DNA of 45,453 bases, taken from positions 1 to 45,453 of the forward strand of contig JACRGP010000110.1 of assembly GCA_016217765.1 (NCBI GenBank). The letters run 5' to 3'. The notes below the pieces were generated by a model. It was not told the origin of the DNA. It searched no databases and saw only the letters and a program-made list of their open reading frames with translations. This stretch comes from Nitrospinota bacterium. GTDB taxonomy: Bacteria > Nitrospinota > Nitrospinia > Nitrospinales > JACRGP01. Shown here in pieces: positions 8,262 through 17,145 of this stretch. Position numbers and translations under genes: made by a program. How positions within the stretch are numbered: position 1 is the stretch's first letter; each line of letters begins with the position of its first letter.

Positions 8262-8948
8262 TCAGAGCAGAGAGATCAATTCGGCAATGTTGGACGCCAC
8301 CAGGTCGGCCCCGGCGAAGTCGATGTTTTGGTTGAGCCGGTTGCGGACGATGACGCAGGCCATCCCGCCCTCCTTCGCGGCCTGAAGCCCTTTCAAGGCG
8401 TCTTCCACCACCACGCAGTTTTTGGGGTCGCGGTCCATCGCCGCCGCGGCGTTCAGAAAAATGTCCGGATGGGGTTTCTCGCGGCCGGCGGCCTCTTTCC
8501 CGAGGATGATGGGGAACAGGTCCTGGGCGTTGGCGTGGCCCAGGATGGCGCGGATGTCGTGCCCCCACGACCCGGACGCGATGGCGATGGGAAACCTGGC
8601 CCGCAGGATTTCCGCCAGCCGCGGGGCGTCGGGGAACAGCTTGATCTCCCCGCTTTGGCAATACCGGGAATAAATCTCGAACTTTTCCCGGCGCATGACT
8701 TCCGGCTTGACGTCGATTTTCAGGTTGTAGCGTTCGATTTCTCCGGCGATGCCTTTCCCTTTCGAGGTGAACTCGATCCAGTATTCCTCGGGGTCGATGG
8801 TGTGTCCGTATTTTTGGAACACCTCGTTATAGGCGCGGTAGTGGAAGGGCTCGGAGTCGGCGATCAGGCCGTCGAAGTCCAGGATCGCCCCCTGGCAGTT
8901 TTCAAGAATGGCTTGCAATTTCTTCCTCGCCGCGTTTGACGTGTTCAA
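8262..8948 (-). CDS. HAD superfamily hydrolase (beta-phosphoglucomutase/phosphatase-like)
   Basis: A haloacid dehalogenase-like phosphohydrolase. Motif I is ILDFDGLIADSEP (nucleophile Asp and acid/base Asp), motif II is IAIASGSWG, motif III has the Lys of GREKPHPDIF, and motif IV is CVVVEDALKG. A helical cap lies between motifs I and II, as in subfamily IA. The ORF track start (9059) lies inside lepB. I prefer a TTG at 8948 that overlaps the lepB stop as TTGA, implying translational coupling; this start is uncertain because no clear RBS is seen. Substrate could be a sugar phosphate such as phosphoglycolate or beta-glucose 1-phosphate. Confidence 0.85.
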   Translation of the reverse strand: MNTSNAARKKLQAILENCQGAILDFDGLIADSEPFHYRAYNEVFQKYGHTIDPEEYWIEFTSKGKGIAGEIERYNLKIDVKPEVMRREKFEIYSRYCQSGEIKLFPDAPRLAEILRARFPIAIASGSWGHDIRAILGHANAQDLFPIILGKEAAGREKPHPDIFLNAAAAMDRDPKNCVVVEDALKGLQAAKEGGMACVIVRNRLNQNIDFAGADLVASNIAELISLL

Positions 8949-9616
8949 TGCAATAGCTTGCCGATACGGCCAAACCGCGCCCAGCCGTCCTCGCCGTCCC
9001 ACGACCAGTAGATCATGAGGGCCTTCCCTTTGATGAGGTCGGCGTTCAGGAAACCCCAATAGCGGCTGTCCTGGCTGTTTTCGCGGTTGTCCCCCATGAC
9101 GAAGAGGTGTCCTTCCGGGACCCGCGTGGGCCCGAAATCGTCGCGGGGCGGGAGGTAGTCCCCCGACGGAGGTTCCTGGTGGTTGACGTAGGCGTCCTCG
9201 GCGATGGGTTTGTCGTTGATGTAAACTTTCTGCCGCCGGATTTCAAGCTTGTCGCCCGGCAGGCCGATCACGCGCTTGATGAAGTCCCGTTGCTCGTCCC
9301 TGGGATATTTGAAGACGATGATGTCCCCGCGTTCCGGCATTTCGGCCAACATCCGGTAATCGGGAAACAACTTGACGCTGGTGAACAGGATTTCGTTGGG
9401 GATATGGATGCCGTAGGAAAACTTGTTGACCAGGATGTGGTCGCCCACCAGGAGCGTTTTCTCCATCGACCCGGAGGGGATCTTGAAGGCTTGGACGATG
9501 AAGGTGCGGATGAACAGCGCCAACGCCAGGGCAATGACGATGGCCTCGGCATATTCCCGGAATGCGGTTTTGGACTGTTGGGAAACCTGGGCGTCTTTCT
9601 TGGAGTTATTTGGCAT
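8945..9616 (-). CDS. lepB: Signal peptidase I
   Basis: The membrane-bound serine protease that removes signal peptides from exported proteins. One N-terminal membrane helix (about residues 23-43) is followed by the catalytic serine in [10 protein letters not shown] (S50), the catalytic lysine in [12 protein letters not shown] (K114) and the conserved [15 protein letters not shown] box near the C-terminus. At 223 residues it is a compact, one-anchor form. It overlaps lepA by 11 nt on the same strand, the classic lepA-lepB operon, and in turn overlaps the HAD gene. Confidence 0.95.
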   Translation of the reverse strand: MPNNSKKDAQVSQQSKTAFREYAEAIVIALALALFIRTFIVQAFKIPSGSMEKTLLVGDHILVNKFSYGIHIPNEILFTSVKLFPDYRMLAEMPERGDIIVFKYPRDEQRDFIKRVIGLPGDKLEIRRQKVYINDKPIAEDAYVNHQEPPSGDYLPPRDDFGPTRVPEGHLFVMGDNRENSQDSRYWGFLNADLIKGKALMIYWSWDGEDGWARFGRIGKLLH

Positions 9617-11408
9617 CGGTTCTTAAAACGGCCAGGAAGGCTTCCTGCGGGATTTCCACGTTGCCGATCTGTTTCATTTTTTTCTTGCCGGCCTTCTGTT
9701 TTTCCAGCAACTTCCGCTTGCGGGTGATGTCGCCCCCGTAGCATTTGGCGAGCACGTTCTTTCTGAGGGCCTTGACGGTTTCCCGGGCGATGACTTTACT
9801 GCCGATGGCCGCCTGGATGGCGATTTCGAACATCTGCCGGGGGATCTGCTCCTTCAGTTTTTTCGCCAGGTCGCGCCCCTGGGAGAACGCCTTGTCCTTG
9901 TGGACGATCATGGAGAGCGCGTCGACCAGGTCGCCGTTGAGCAAGATATCCAACTTTACCAGATTCGAGGGGCGGAAATCGATAAATTCATAATCGAACG
10001 ACGCGTATCCCTTGGTGCACGATTTCAACTGGTCGTAGAAGTCCAGCAGTATCTCGTTGAACGGCAATTCGTATTCTAGGAGGACCGTTTTGGGGTTGAG
10101 GTATTCCATCTTCTTCTGCGTCCCCCGCTTTTCCCGGGTGAGGGCCATGATGGCGCCGATGTATTCCTCGGGCGTGATGATCGTGCCCCGGACGATGGGC
10201 TCTTCGATGCGGTCTATCCGGGTCTGGTCCTTCATTTGCGCCGGGTTGTCGAGCATGATCGTCTTGCCGTCGACGGTGTGCAATTTGTAGACCACGGTGG
10301 GGGCGGTGGTCAGCAGATCGACGTTGTACTCTCTTTGCAGTCGCTCGCGGACGATCTCCATGTGGAGCAGGCCGAGAAAGCCGCAACGGAAACCGAAACC
10401 CAGGGCGGTGGAGGTCTCCGGCTCGTACGTGAAGGAGGCGTCGTTGAGCCGCAGTTTCTTCAGGGCGTCCCGCAGGGGCTCGTACTGGTCGCCGTTGATG
10501 GGATAAAGGCCGCTGAACACCATCGGCTTCACCTCCTTGTAACCGGGAAGCGGATGGGGCGTGGGGCGTCCCGCTTCCGTGACCGTGTCGCCGATCTTGG
10601 AATGGTCGAGGTCCTTGATGGTGGCCGTCAAATAACCCACTTCCCCGGCGCGCAAGCGTTCCAAGGGCTTGGGGACGGGGGTGAACGCGCCGAGCTCCTC
10701 CACCTCGAATTCGCCGCCGGTCGCCATCATCCGTATCCGGGCCCCTACCTTGAGGACGCCGTCAATGACCCGGACGAGGACTACGACGCCCTTATACGAG
10801 TCGTACCAGGCGTCGAACAGCAGGCACTTGAGCGGCTTGCTTTCGTCTCCGGCGGGAGGCGGGATCAGCCGGACCGCCGATTCCATGATCTCCTCGATGC
10901 CAATGCCCTCCTTGGCGCTCGCCAGGACGGCGTCGCCGGAGTCGATCTGGAGGACGTCCTCCAACTGTTCCTTCACGAACTCCGGGTTGGCGCTGGGGAG
11001 GTCGATCTTGTTGATGACCGGGACGATGGCGAGGTTGTGTTGCATCGCCAGGTTGAGGTTGGCGATCGTCTGGGCCTGGATCCCCTGGCTGGCGTCGATG
11101 ACCAGCAGGACCCCCTCGCAGGCCGCCAGGCTCCGGCTGACCTCGTAGGTGAAATCGACGTGGCCCGGGGTGTCGATGATGTTGAACAAATACCGTTCGC
11201 CCGATTTGCCGGCGTAATTCAGACGGACCGTCTGCGCCTTGATGGTGATGCCGCGCTCGCGCTCCAGATCCATGTTGTCCAGCACCTGGTCCTTCATCTC
11301 CCTCTTATCCAGCCCGCCGGTGAACAAAATGAGCTTGTCCGCCAAAGTCGACTTGCCGTGGTCGATATGCGCGATGATCGAAAAGTTACGGATGTTTTTC
11401 TGGTTCAT
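9606..11408 (-). CDS. lepA: Elongation factor 4 (ribosomal back-translocase LepA)
   Basis: A translational GTPase that binds stalled or stressed ribosomes. The P-loop [14 protein letters not shown] lies near residue 13. G3 is DTPGHVDF and G4 is NKIDLPSA. Domains II and III follow, then the LepA-specific C-terminal domain ending in the basic [19 protein letters not shown] stretch thought to reach the ribosomal A site. The 600-residue length is standard. It is the first gene of the minus-strand lepA-lepB-HAD operon. Confidence 0.97.
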   Translation of the reverse strand: MNQKNIRNFSIIAHIDHGKSTLADKLILFTGGLDKREMKDQVLDNMDLERERGITIKAQTVRLNYAGKSGERYLFNIIDTPGHVDFTYEVSRSLAACEGVLLVIDASQGIQAQTIANLNLAMQHNLAIVPVINKIDLPSANPEFVKEQLEDVLQIDSGDAVLASAKEGIGIEEIMESAVRLIPPPAGDESKPLKCLLFDAWYDSYKGVVVLVRVIDGVLKVGARIRMMATGGEFEVEELGAFTPVPKPLERLRAGEVGYLTATIKDLDHSKIGDTVTEAGRPTPHPLPGYKEVKPMVFSGLYPINGDQYEPLRDALKKLRLNDASFTYEPETSTALGFGFRCGFLGLLHMEIVRERLQREYNVDLLTTAPTVVYKLHTVDGKTIMLDNPAQMKDQTRIDRIEEPIVRGTIITPEEYIGAIMALTREKRGTQKKMEYLNPKTVLLEYELPFNEILLDFYDQLKSCTKGYASFDYEFIDFRPSNLVKLDILLNGDLVDALSMIVHKDKAFSQGRDLAKKLKEQIPRQMFEIAIQAAIGSKVIARETVKALRKNVLAKCYGGDITRKRKLLEKQKAGKKKMKQIGNVEIPQEAFLAVLRTDAK

Positions 11409-11564
11409 TTTTTAATTTCACGCGATCCAAATGATTGTTGCCATGGTTTCGAGCCTTCCGCCGGGGGAGCCGTTTTACGATCGTGGGTCTGCTGGGTCCG
11501 CAAGGCGTTCGGAACGTTCTTTTCGGCGGGGAGTCGTTTCCGGGGACGGGTCCCGGTTTTTATT

Positions 11565-12575
11565 TCATGCCTTGTTATATGCCGCCGACTCGCTACGGAT
11601 GGGAAGGGGGACCGACCGGTCCAAACGGGCCAGATATTCCCGCCATTCCTTGAACCGGACCTTGATCGTTTCGTAGTCCCGGTCGTTGTCGATGTCCAGG
11701 GCCGCCCCGGGGAATGGCGTTTCAAGCCCCACGAACCGGGTTTTCATGATCCTGGAAATGCATTGCTCGAACTCCCGCTTCGGCGTCCAGTCGCGGAAGT
11801 AGTCGACCATGGGCCTCATGCCGAGACTGGCGAACAGGAGACACGCCTCCAGCCCGAGGTAGTATTTGAACCGCTCCAGCCGGTCCTTTCCGATCAATTT
11901 CAAGCCGAAGAGGATCACGTTCTTGATGTTTCTCTGGTAACGGTACTGATACATGTCCCGGATGTATTCCCGGTTCAAAATCCTCAGGGGCTTGACCAGG
12001 TGAAGGTTATTGATCCGGCAACTCTTTTCCTTGAGGTGCAAATAGGCCATTTTGATTCCGGGACGGTTGTCCCGGGGGTAAAAATATTCCAGGTTCCGCT
12101 CGGACACCAGGCCGAGGACATGGTCGTAGTTTTCCAGGTCGCAGTTCGCGATGAAATAGTCCACCTCATCGGGGGCGATCAGCGGCGCGTCGCAGGGGAC
12201 GATCAATACCGCCGTGTCTTTATGCTCGGAGTTCGCCAGGTCCGGCGGATTTCCCTCGTTGGGGAGGGTCTTTAAAAACGTGCGCCAGATGTTTTCGTAC
12301 AGGTTGTCTCTTTGTTGGACGACGAAAATCCGTTTGGGGTAATTCAGGTCTATATTGGCTTCCTTCAGGGTCTGTTGAAGCCGGTCTTTCAGGCCGACGA
12401 TGTAGATGTCCTTGATGGATTCGACCTGCTGGAGGGTCTCCACCACGTAATTGACGATGCATTTGCCCTCCAGTTTAAGGAAAGCCTTGTGCCGGTGATA
12501 CACCTTGTAGCTGGATTCTCCCTCTCCGGCGACAAGGATGGCGTCGAATTTTTTTGGCGTTGGTTTCGAGTTCAT
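11565..12575 (-). CDS. MobA-like NTP transferase domain protein
   Basis: A 336-residue protein with a glycosyltransferase-A type nucleotidyltransferase domain at the N-terminus. The phosphate-binding strand-loop reads FDAILVAGEGESSYKVY and is followed by KAFLKLEGKCIVNYV, matching the usual GGxGxR...PKxL logic. The metal-binding Asp is in LIVPCDAPLIAPDEV near residue 128. It probably transfers a nucleotide to a phosphorylated sugar or alditol, or to molybdopterin; the product is unknown. The C-terminal ~130 residues look helical and unfamiliar. It lies 156 bp upstream of lepA on the same strand and is divergent from gcvT. Confidence 0.75.
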   Translation of the reverse strand: MNSKPTPKKFDAILVAGEGESSYKVYHRHKAFLKLEGKCIVNYVVETLQQVESIKDIYIVGLKDRLQQTLKEANIDLNYPKRIFVVQQRDNLYENIWRTFLKTLPNEGNPPDLANSEHKDTAVLIVPCDAPLIAPDEVDYFIANCDLENYDHVLGLVSERNLEYFYPRDNRPGIKMAYLHLKEKSCRINNLHLVKPLRILNREYIRDMYQYRYQRNIKNVILFGLKLIGKDRLERFKYYLGLEACLLFASLGMRPMVDYFRDWTPKREFEQCISRIMKTRFVGLETPFPGAALDIDNDRDYETIKVRFKEWREYLARLDRSVPLPIRSESAAYNKA

Positions 12576-12669
12576 GACGGTTTCCGAAGAAGCCTTATAT
12601 CACATCGGCGGAAATTTTTCGACCGAAACCGGACGAAGGTCCGTTTGCGGGCGGATGGCGATTTTGACC

Positions 12670-12698
12670 TTGCCATATCGCGAAAATTCCGATATACA
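12670..12698 (+). promoter_or_regulatory. Sigma-70-type promoter for gcvT
   Basis: A -35 box TTGCCA (12670-12675), a 17-bp spacer and a -10 box TATACA (12693-12698) lie in the divergent intergenic region, 45 bp before the gcvT start. Confidence 0.6.
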
Positions 12699-12742
12699 AC
12701 GGCCTTGTCGCTCATCGCTTCCAGAATACCAGATTTTTAGTC

Positions 12743-13858
12743 ATGTCACAAAACCCGCCTTTGAAAACCACGCCCCTTTGCAAGGCCCATGAAGAGTTGG
12801 GAGCCCGGATGGTCCCCTTCGCGGGTTGGTACATGCCGATCCAGTACGCCGGCGTCGTCCAGGAACATTTGTGCGTACGCGACGGCGTCGGGATATTCGA
12901 CGTCAGCCATATGGGAGAAATCGACATCTCCGGCAAGGACGCGAAAAAATTCCTGCAAACGCTCGTGACTAACGACGTGGAGAAATTATCCGAGCGGGCC
13001 ATCCTGTACACGTTGATGTGTTACGAGAATGGCGGAGTGGTGGACGACCTGCTGGTGCACCGGTTGGCGGAAGACCATTATTTTCTGTGCGTTAACGCGT
13101 CCAATGCGGACAAGGACTACCAATGGGTTTTGGACCGGGCGCGGCCTTTCCAGGTGGAGGCGCGTAACATCGGCGCCGAAACCGTCCAACTGGCCATCCA
13201 GGGTAAACACTCGGAACCGTTGCTTCAAAGATTGAGCGACGTGCCGCTGGACGATATTAAATATTACCATTTTAAAACAGGCAAAATCCACCGTGTTGAT
13301 TGTATAATCGCGCGCACGGGTTACACCGGCGAGGACGGTTTTGAAATCTATTTCAACGCGGAACACGCGGAGCGGGTTTTCGGAAAACTCATCGAGGAAG
13401 GCCGGGATTTTAGTCTTCAGCCCATCGGATTGGGGGCGCGGGACACCCTGCGGCTGGAAATGGGATACGCCCTCTATGGCAATGAAATCGGCGCCGGGTC
13501 TTCCCCTCTGGAAGCCGGGTTGGGGTGGGTGATCAAACTGCAAAAACCGGCGGAGTTCGCCGGCCGTGAAGCCCTGCGGCGCCAGAAGGAAGCGGGACTG
13601 AAACGCAAACTGGCCGGGATCAAACTCCTGGACCGAGGCGTGCCGCGGTCCCATTACCGCATACTGCGCGAAGGCCATCCGGTGGGCGAGATAACCAGCG
13701 GGACCTTTTCGCCTTCCTTGAATTGCGGCATCGCGATGTGTTATGTGTCCTCGGAATGCGCGGAAAAAGGGACCCGGTTGGAAGTCGAGATCCGGAGCCA
13801 GCGCGTTCCGGCGGAGGTCGTGCCGTTGCCTTTCGTTCCCAGCCGGGTGAAAAAATAG
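12743..13858 (+). CDS. gcvT: Aminomethyltransferase, glycine cleavage system T protein
   Basis: Takes the aminomethyl group from lipoyl-GcvH, releases ammonia and makes 5,10-methylenetetrahydrofolate. The N-terminus shows the family hallmark HEELGARMVPFAGWYMPIQY, then GIFDVSHMGEI; the ARTGYTGEDGFEIY folate-domain motif is near residue 190, and LGARDTLRLEMGYALYGNEI follows. The length, 371 residues, is typical. Its stop is 87 bp before gcvH, and gcvPA follows, forming a gcvT-gcvH-gcvPA operon. The second P subunit, gcvPB, is not adjacent. Confidence 0.97.
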   Translation: MSQNPPLKTTPLCKAHEELGARMVPFAGWYMPIQYAGVVQEHLCVRDGVGIFDVSHMGEIDISGKDAKKFLQTLVTNDVEKLSERAILYTLMCYENGGVVDDLLVHRLAEDHYFLCVNASNADKDYQWVLDRARPFQVEARNIGAETVQLAIQGKHSEPLLQRLSDVPLDDIKYYHFKTGKIHRVDCIIARTGYTGEDGFEIYFNAEHAERVFGKLIEEGRDFSLQPIGLGARDTLRLEMGYALYGNEIGAGSSPLEAGLGWVIKLQKPAEFAGREALRRQKEAGLKRKLAGIKLLDRGVPRSHYRILREGHPVGEITSGTFSPSLNCGIAMCYVSSECAEKGTRLEVEIRSQRVPAEVVPLPFVPSRVKK

Positions 13859-13945
13859 GTTTTTCGTTGCCAGTCGCGAATTTGCTCCGGGTTGGCGGAA
13901 TCGCCCGGCGCGTTAAATTTTAAATCCATCATACAGGGAGGAACC

Positions 13946-14335
13946 ATGGAGGTCCCCAAAGATCTTCTATACACCGAGGAACACGAGTGGATCCGGGTCA
14001 AGGGAAACAAGGGGGTGATCGGCATCACCCATTTCGCCCAGGACCGGCTCGGCGACGTGGTTTTCGTGGAACTGCCGCAAAAGGGCGCAACCGTTTCCCA
14101 GAGTAAAACCTTTGGCGTGGTGGAGTCGGTCAAAACCGTGTCCGACCTTTACGGCCCCGTCGGCGGCGCCGTGACCGCGGTCAACCAGGAGTTGGAAAGC
14201 CATCCCGAACAGGTCAACAGCGACCCCTACGGGAAAGGATGGATGATCGAGGTCGAAATTTCCTCCGCCAAGGAACTGGAAACTCTCCTGTCCCCGGAAA
14301 AGTACGCCGAGCGGATCAAGGAAGAAACCCACTAA
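13946..14335 (+). CDS. gcvH: Glycine cleavage system H protein
   Basis: The lipoyl carrier that shuttles the aminomethyl intermediate between the P, T and L proteins. The lipoylation site is K63 in VVESVKTVSDLYGPV. The start MEVPKDLLYTEEHEWIR matches the conserved H-protein N-terminus. The ORF track extends upstream, but ATG 13946 has a good GGGAGG Shine-Dalgarno about 7 nt away. At 129 residues the length is normal. Confidence 0.97.
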   Translation: MEVPKDLLYTEEHEWIRVKGNKGVIGITHFAQDRLGDVVFVELPQKGATVSQSKTFGVVESVKTVSDLYGPVGGAVTAVNQELESHPEQVNSDPYGKGWMIEVEISSAKELETLLSPEKYAERIKEETH

Positions 14336-14356
14336 CAGAGCCACCCTACCCCGCCC

Positions 14357-15703
14357 ATGCGTTACATCCCTCATACGGAACAGGACATTAAGGAAATGCT
14401 CGCCCGTATCGGCGTCAAGTCGATCGGCGAGTTGTTCGACAGCATCCCCAAGGCCCTACGGCTGGAAAAACCGCTGGACCTGCCCGCGCCGCTGGCCGAG
14501 AGCGAACTGCTCTCCCTGATGAAGCGCATGGGCGCCCACAACCCCAACCCGGACGAGTACGCCCAGTTCCAGGGGGCGGGGGCCTACCGGCATTTCATCC
14601 CGGCGCTGGTGAACCACCTGGCGTCGCGCGGCGAATTTTCCACGTGCTACACCCCATACCAGCCGGAGGTGAGCCAGGGCACGCTCCAGGCCATATTCGA
14701 ATTCCAAAGCATGGTCTGCATGCTGACCGGCATGGAGGTCGCCAACGCCTCCATGTACGACGGCGCCTCGGCCCTGGCCGAGGCGGTCCTCATGGCGGCC
14801 CGCGTCGCCGGCAGGGAGGAAATCCTGGTCTCGCGCGCCGTCCATCCCGAATACCGCCAGACCGCGCGGACCTACGTCCAGGGCAACGGGGTCAAGCTCG
14901 TGGAAGTCCCGTTCGGGGCCGACGGCCGGACCGACGTCGATTTCATCCTGAACAACCTGGGCGAGAGGACCGCCGCCGTGGCGATCCAGAGCCCCAACTT
15001 TTTCGGCGCGGTCGAGCCGTATTCCGGATTGGCGGAGCGCCTGCGCGAACGCGGCGTCCTGTTGATCGTGGCCGTCGCCGAGGCGCTCTCGCTGGGGATC
15101 CTCAAGTCTCCCGGCGAAAGAGGCGCGGACATCGTCGTCGGCGAGGGGCAGTCCTTCGGACTCCCGGTGTCCTATGGCGGGCCGTACCTGGGATTTTTCG
15201 CCGTCCGCGAGAAGCAGTTCCGGCAGATGCCCGGCAGGCTGGTCGGCGAGACCGTCGATACCCGCGGCAACCGCGCCTTCGTCCTCACGTTGGCCGCCCG
15301 CGAGCAACACATCCGGCGCGAGAAAGCCACGTCCAACATCTGCACCAACCAGGGACTGTGCGCGCTGATCGCGGCCATTTACCTCGCCGCCATGGGCAAA
15401 CAGGGACTGCGGGAAACGGCCATGCAAAACCTGCGCAAGGCCGACTACCTGAAAAACAAACTGGCGAAACTCAAAAACCATGCCATCCGGTTTTCCGGCG
15501 AAACGTTCAACGAATTCGTCCTCGATTGCCCCATCCCCGCCCAGACCGTGCAAGAGAAACTCCTGCGGGACAAAATCGTCGCCGGGGTCCCGCTCGCGCG
15601 GTTTTATCCCGAAATGCCCAACTCCCTCCTCCTGTGCGTCACCGAGACCAACACCGCGGACGAAATGGACCGCCTCGCCGAAAAGCTGGCGGACATGGCG
15701 TGA
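14357..15703 (+). CDS. gcvPA: Glycine dehydrogenase (decarboxylating) subunit 1
   Basis: The alpha half of a split P-protein. It begins MRYIPHTEQDIKEMLARIG and contains FQGAGAYRHFIPALV, STCYTPYQPEVSQGTLQAIFEFQ and NASMYDGASALAEA, all characteristic of GcvPA. Together with subunit 2 (which carries the PLP lysine) it decarboxylates glycine onto GcvH. Subunit 2 normally follows, but here a terminator and a YbaK-type gene come next. The protein is full length (448 residues), so this is not a truncation of a fused GcvP. Confidence 0.95.
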   Translation: MRYIPHTEQDIKEMLARIGVKSIGELFDSIPKALRLEKPLDLPAPLAESELLSLMKRMGAHNPNPDEYAQFQGAGAYRHFIPALVNHLASRGEFSTCYTPYQPEVSQGTLQAIFEFQSMVCMLTGMEVANASMYDGASALAEAVLMAARVAGREEILVSRAVHPEYRQTARTYVQGNGVKLVEVPFGADGRTDVDFILNNLGERTAAVAIQSPNFFGAVEPYSGLAERLRERGVLLIVAVAEALSLGILKSPGERGADIVVGEGQSFGLPVSYGGPYLGFFAVREKQFRQMPGRLVGETVDTRGNRAFVLTLAAREQHIRREKATSNICTNQGLCALIAAIYLAAMGKQGLRETAMQNLRKADYLKNKLAKLKNHAIRFSGETFNEFVLDCPIPAQTVQEKLLRDKIVAGVPLARFYPEMPNSLLLCVTETNTADEMDRLAEKLADMA

Positions 15704-15753
15704 TCGGGGAATTCCCCAGACCGCGTACCACTTGGAAATCCGGGGATCGGTTG

Positions 15754-15777
15754 CCGCAAGGCTTGCGGATTTTTTTT
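15754..15777 (+). terminator. Rho-independent terminator after gcvPA
   Basis: The hairpin CCGCAA-GGC-TTGCGG is followed directly by ATTTTTTTT, 50 bp after the gcvPA stop. It closes the gcv operon, and so argues against gcvPB having been separated only by a small insertion. Confidence 0.8.
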
Positions 15778-15825
15778 CGCGGCCTATTTTATAAGTATAT
15801 AGGAACCGGGAGAGAGGGAAAAATC

Positions 15826-16287
15826 ATGCCAACGACAAGACTGAAGGAGTTTTTGGAGCGCAACCACGTTCAGTACGTCACCCTGTTTCATTCGCCCGCC
15901 TACACCGCGCAGGAAATCGCCAAGGCGGCCCATATTTCCGGCAAAGCGATGGTCAAGACCGTGATGATCAAGGTCGACGGTCAAATGGCGATGGCGGTAT
16001 TGCCCGCCCACCACAAGGTGGATTTGGAGGCCCTGAGAGAAGCGGCAGGGGCCGGGAAAGTCGCCCTGGCAAGCGAACAGGAGTTCAAGAGCAGGTTCCC
16101 CGACTGCGAGGCGGGAGCCATGCCGCCCTTCGGCAACCTTTACGACATGGACGTTTACGTGGACGAAGCGCTGACGGAAGACGAGGAGATCGGGTTCAAC
16201 GCCGGGAGCCATTCGGAAATCCTGAAAATGGCCTATGGGGATTTCGAAAAGCTCGTGAAGCCGAGACACGTCAGGTTCTACAATTGA
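15826..16287 (+). CDS. YbaK/EbsC-type aminoacyl-tRNA deacylase
   Basis: A 153-residue stand-alone editing domain related to the insertion domain of prolyl-tRNA synthetase, which hydrolyses mischarged tRNAs. Visible family features are the N-terminal FHSPAYTAQEIAKAAHISG, the substrate-site lysine region KTVMIKVDGQMAMAVLPAHHKVD and the late GAMPPFGNLYDMDVYVDE. ATG 15826 is preceded by an AGAGAGG Shine-Dalgarno; the ORF-track start far upstream is out-of-frame read-through of gcvPA. It lies after the gcv terminator, so it has its own promoter. Which mischarged tRNA it edits is not clear. Confidence 0.85.
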   Translation: MPTTRLKEFLERNHVQYVTLFHSPAYTAQEIAKAAHISGKAMVKTVMIKVDGQMAMAVLPAHHKVDLEALREAAGAGKVALASEQEFKSRFPDCEAGAMPPFGNLYDMDVYVDEALTEDEEIGFNAGSHSEILKMAYGDFEKLVKPRHVRFYN

Positions 16288-16612
16288 AAGAAAACATGGC
16301 GTCTCGATTCCGGCGGGGAAACGTCTCGCAAAATGACGGCGAGCCAAGTATTCCAACCGGTTCCCCACGCGCGAGGGGGTAAGCGCCAACCCCGGCATCG
16401 GGGAGCGCCGGAGAGCTGTCCGCCTTGTTTTTCAAGCTGTAAAGGGCCGTTCGCGTTTTCCGGCGGGGTTCGTCATCGGTAATTCATTGAAAGAAAAACG
16501 CATCGGGGAAATCTTTGGACGGCTGTTGACAAAAGCGAAGCTCGGCCCGATATTATGCTGGATATCTGTTCCGTAGCCTCCTTCCTTGCTTCTTGAGACA
16601 AAGAGTATTTAC
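16288..16612. other. Intergenic region, no gene seen
   Basis: This 325-bp gap holds no convincing ORF or RNA gene. A sigma-70-like promoter is near its 3' end at 16526-16556. No terminator hairpin was seen after the YbaK-type gene. Confidence 0.5.
16526..16556 (+). promoter_or_regulatory. Sigma-70-type promoter for the degenerate receiver gene
   Basis: A perfect -35 TTGACA (16526-16531) precedes GATATT at a 17-bp spacing (16549-16554) or TATTAT at 19 bp (16551-16556). It ends about 57 bp before the ATG at 16613. Confidence 0.6.
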
Positions 16613-16993
16613 ATGCCCCATAATATTCTGATTGCGGATAATCCTTCCGATGGCGTTCAAAATTACAAGCGTTTTTTCGCGCAACAAGGCTATGGGGTTT
16701 ACGTTGTCTCCTCTCTGAAAGAAGTCAAGGACTTATTAATCAAAGGAGACTTTTCGGTCGCCCTGATTAGCGAGGTTTTAGTGGATAGCCTCGACTCTCC
16801 CTCCCTCCAGGCCATGAAGAAAAGCCGGGGGAAATGCAAGTTCATTTTGATGAGTTGCTCCATCGACGCGGATTTATACGTCAAGGCGGTTGACGGTCTT
16901 TTCCACGATTGTCTGGCCCACCCCTCGCGTCTTTCCGTTTTGGAGGAGGCGGTATTCAATCTCATCCATCTGGAAGATCGCGTTTTTCAATAA
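16613..16993 (+). CDS. Degenerate receiver-domain protein (pseudo-receiver)
   Basis: A 126-residue protein with the length and strand pattern of a CheY-like receiver. The first acidic site is ILIADN (D9), and FILMSCS supplies the Ser/Thr site. At the phosphoacceptor position the sequence reads VALISEVLV, with S53 or E54 where Asp is expected. The invariant Lys is replaced by His (LAHPSRL, H103). It probably cannot be phosphorylated normally and may act as a constitutive interaction domain, with E54 as a possible phospho-mimic. ATG 16613 is chosen over the upstream TTG because the fold starts there. It is a monocistronic gene with its own promoter. Confidence 0.7.
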   Translation: MPHNILIADNPSDGVQNYKRFFAQQGYGVYVVSSLKEVKDLLIKGDFSVALISEVLVDSLDSPSLQAMKKSRGKCKFILMSCSIDADLYVKAVDGLFHDCLAHPSRLSVLEEAVFNLIHLEDRVFQ

Positions 16994-17067
16994 GGCGCAT
17001 CATTTCAAGAGGTTGTTGTTCCGGCCCGAACGTCCCGTTCCCCTCTGAAAGTTCCCGCGAATAGAAC

Positions 17068-17096
17068 ATGAAATTTCGAGCGACATGGGATATAAT
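17068..17096 (+). promoter_or_regulatory. Sigma-70-type promoter for the ApgM-like/lysC/cimA operon
   Basis: A perfect -10 TATAAT (17091-17096) follows a weaker -35 ATGAAA (17068-17073) at 17 bp. The predicted start is near 17103, giving a leader of about 43 nt. Confidence 0.6.
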
Positions 17097-17145
17097 TTTA
17101 TATTCTCCAGGGCCTCTCCGTTGCGACCGGGTTTGACATAACTCA

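Noticed and set aside
10236-12275. 679-codon ORF antisense to lepA and the nucleotidyltransferase
   Set aside because: It crosses an intergenic region and two real minus-strand genes without domains or an RBS.
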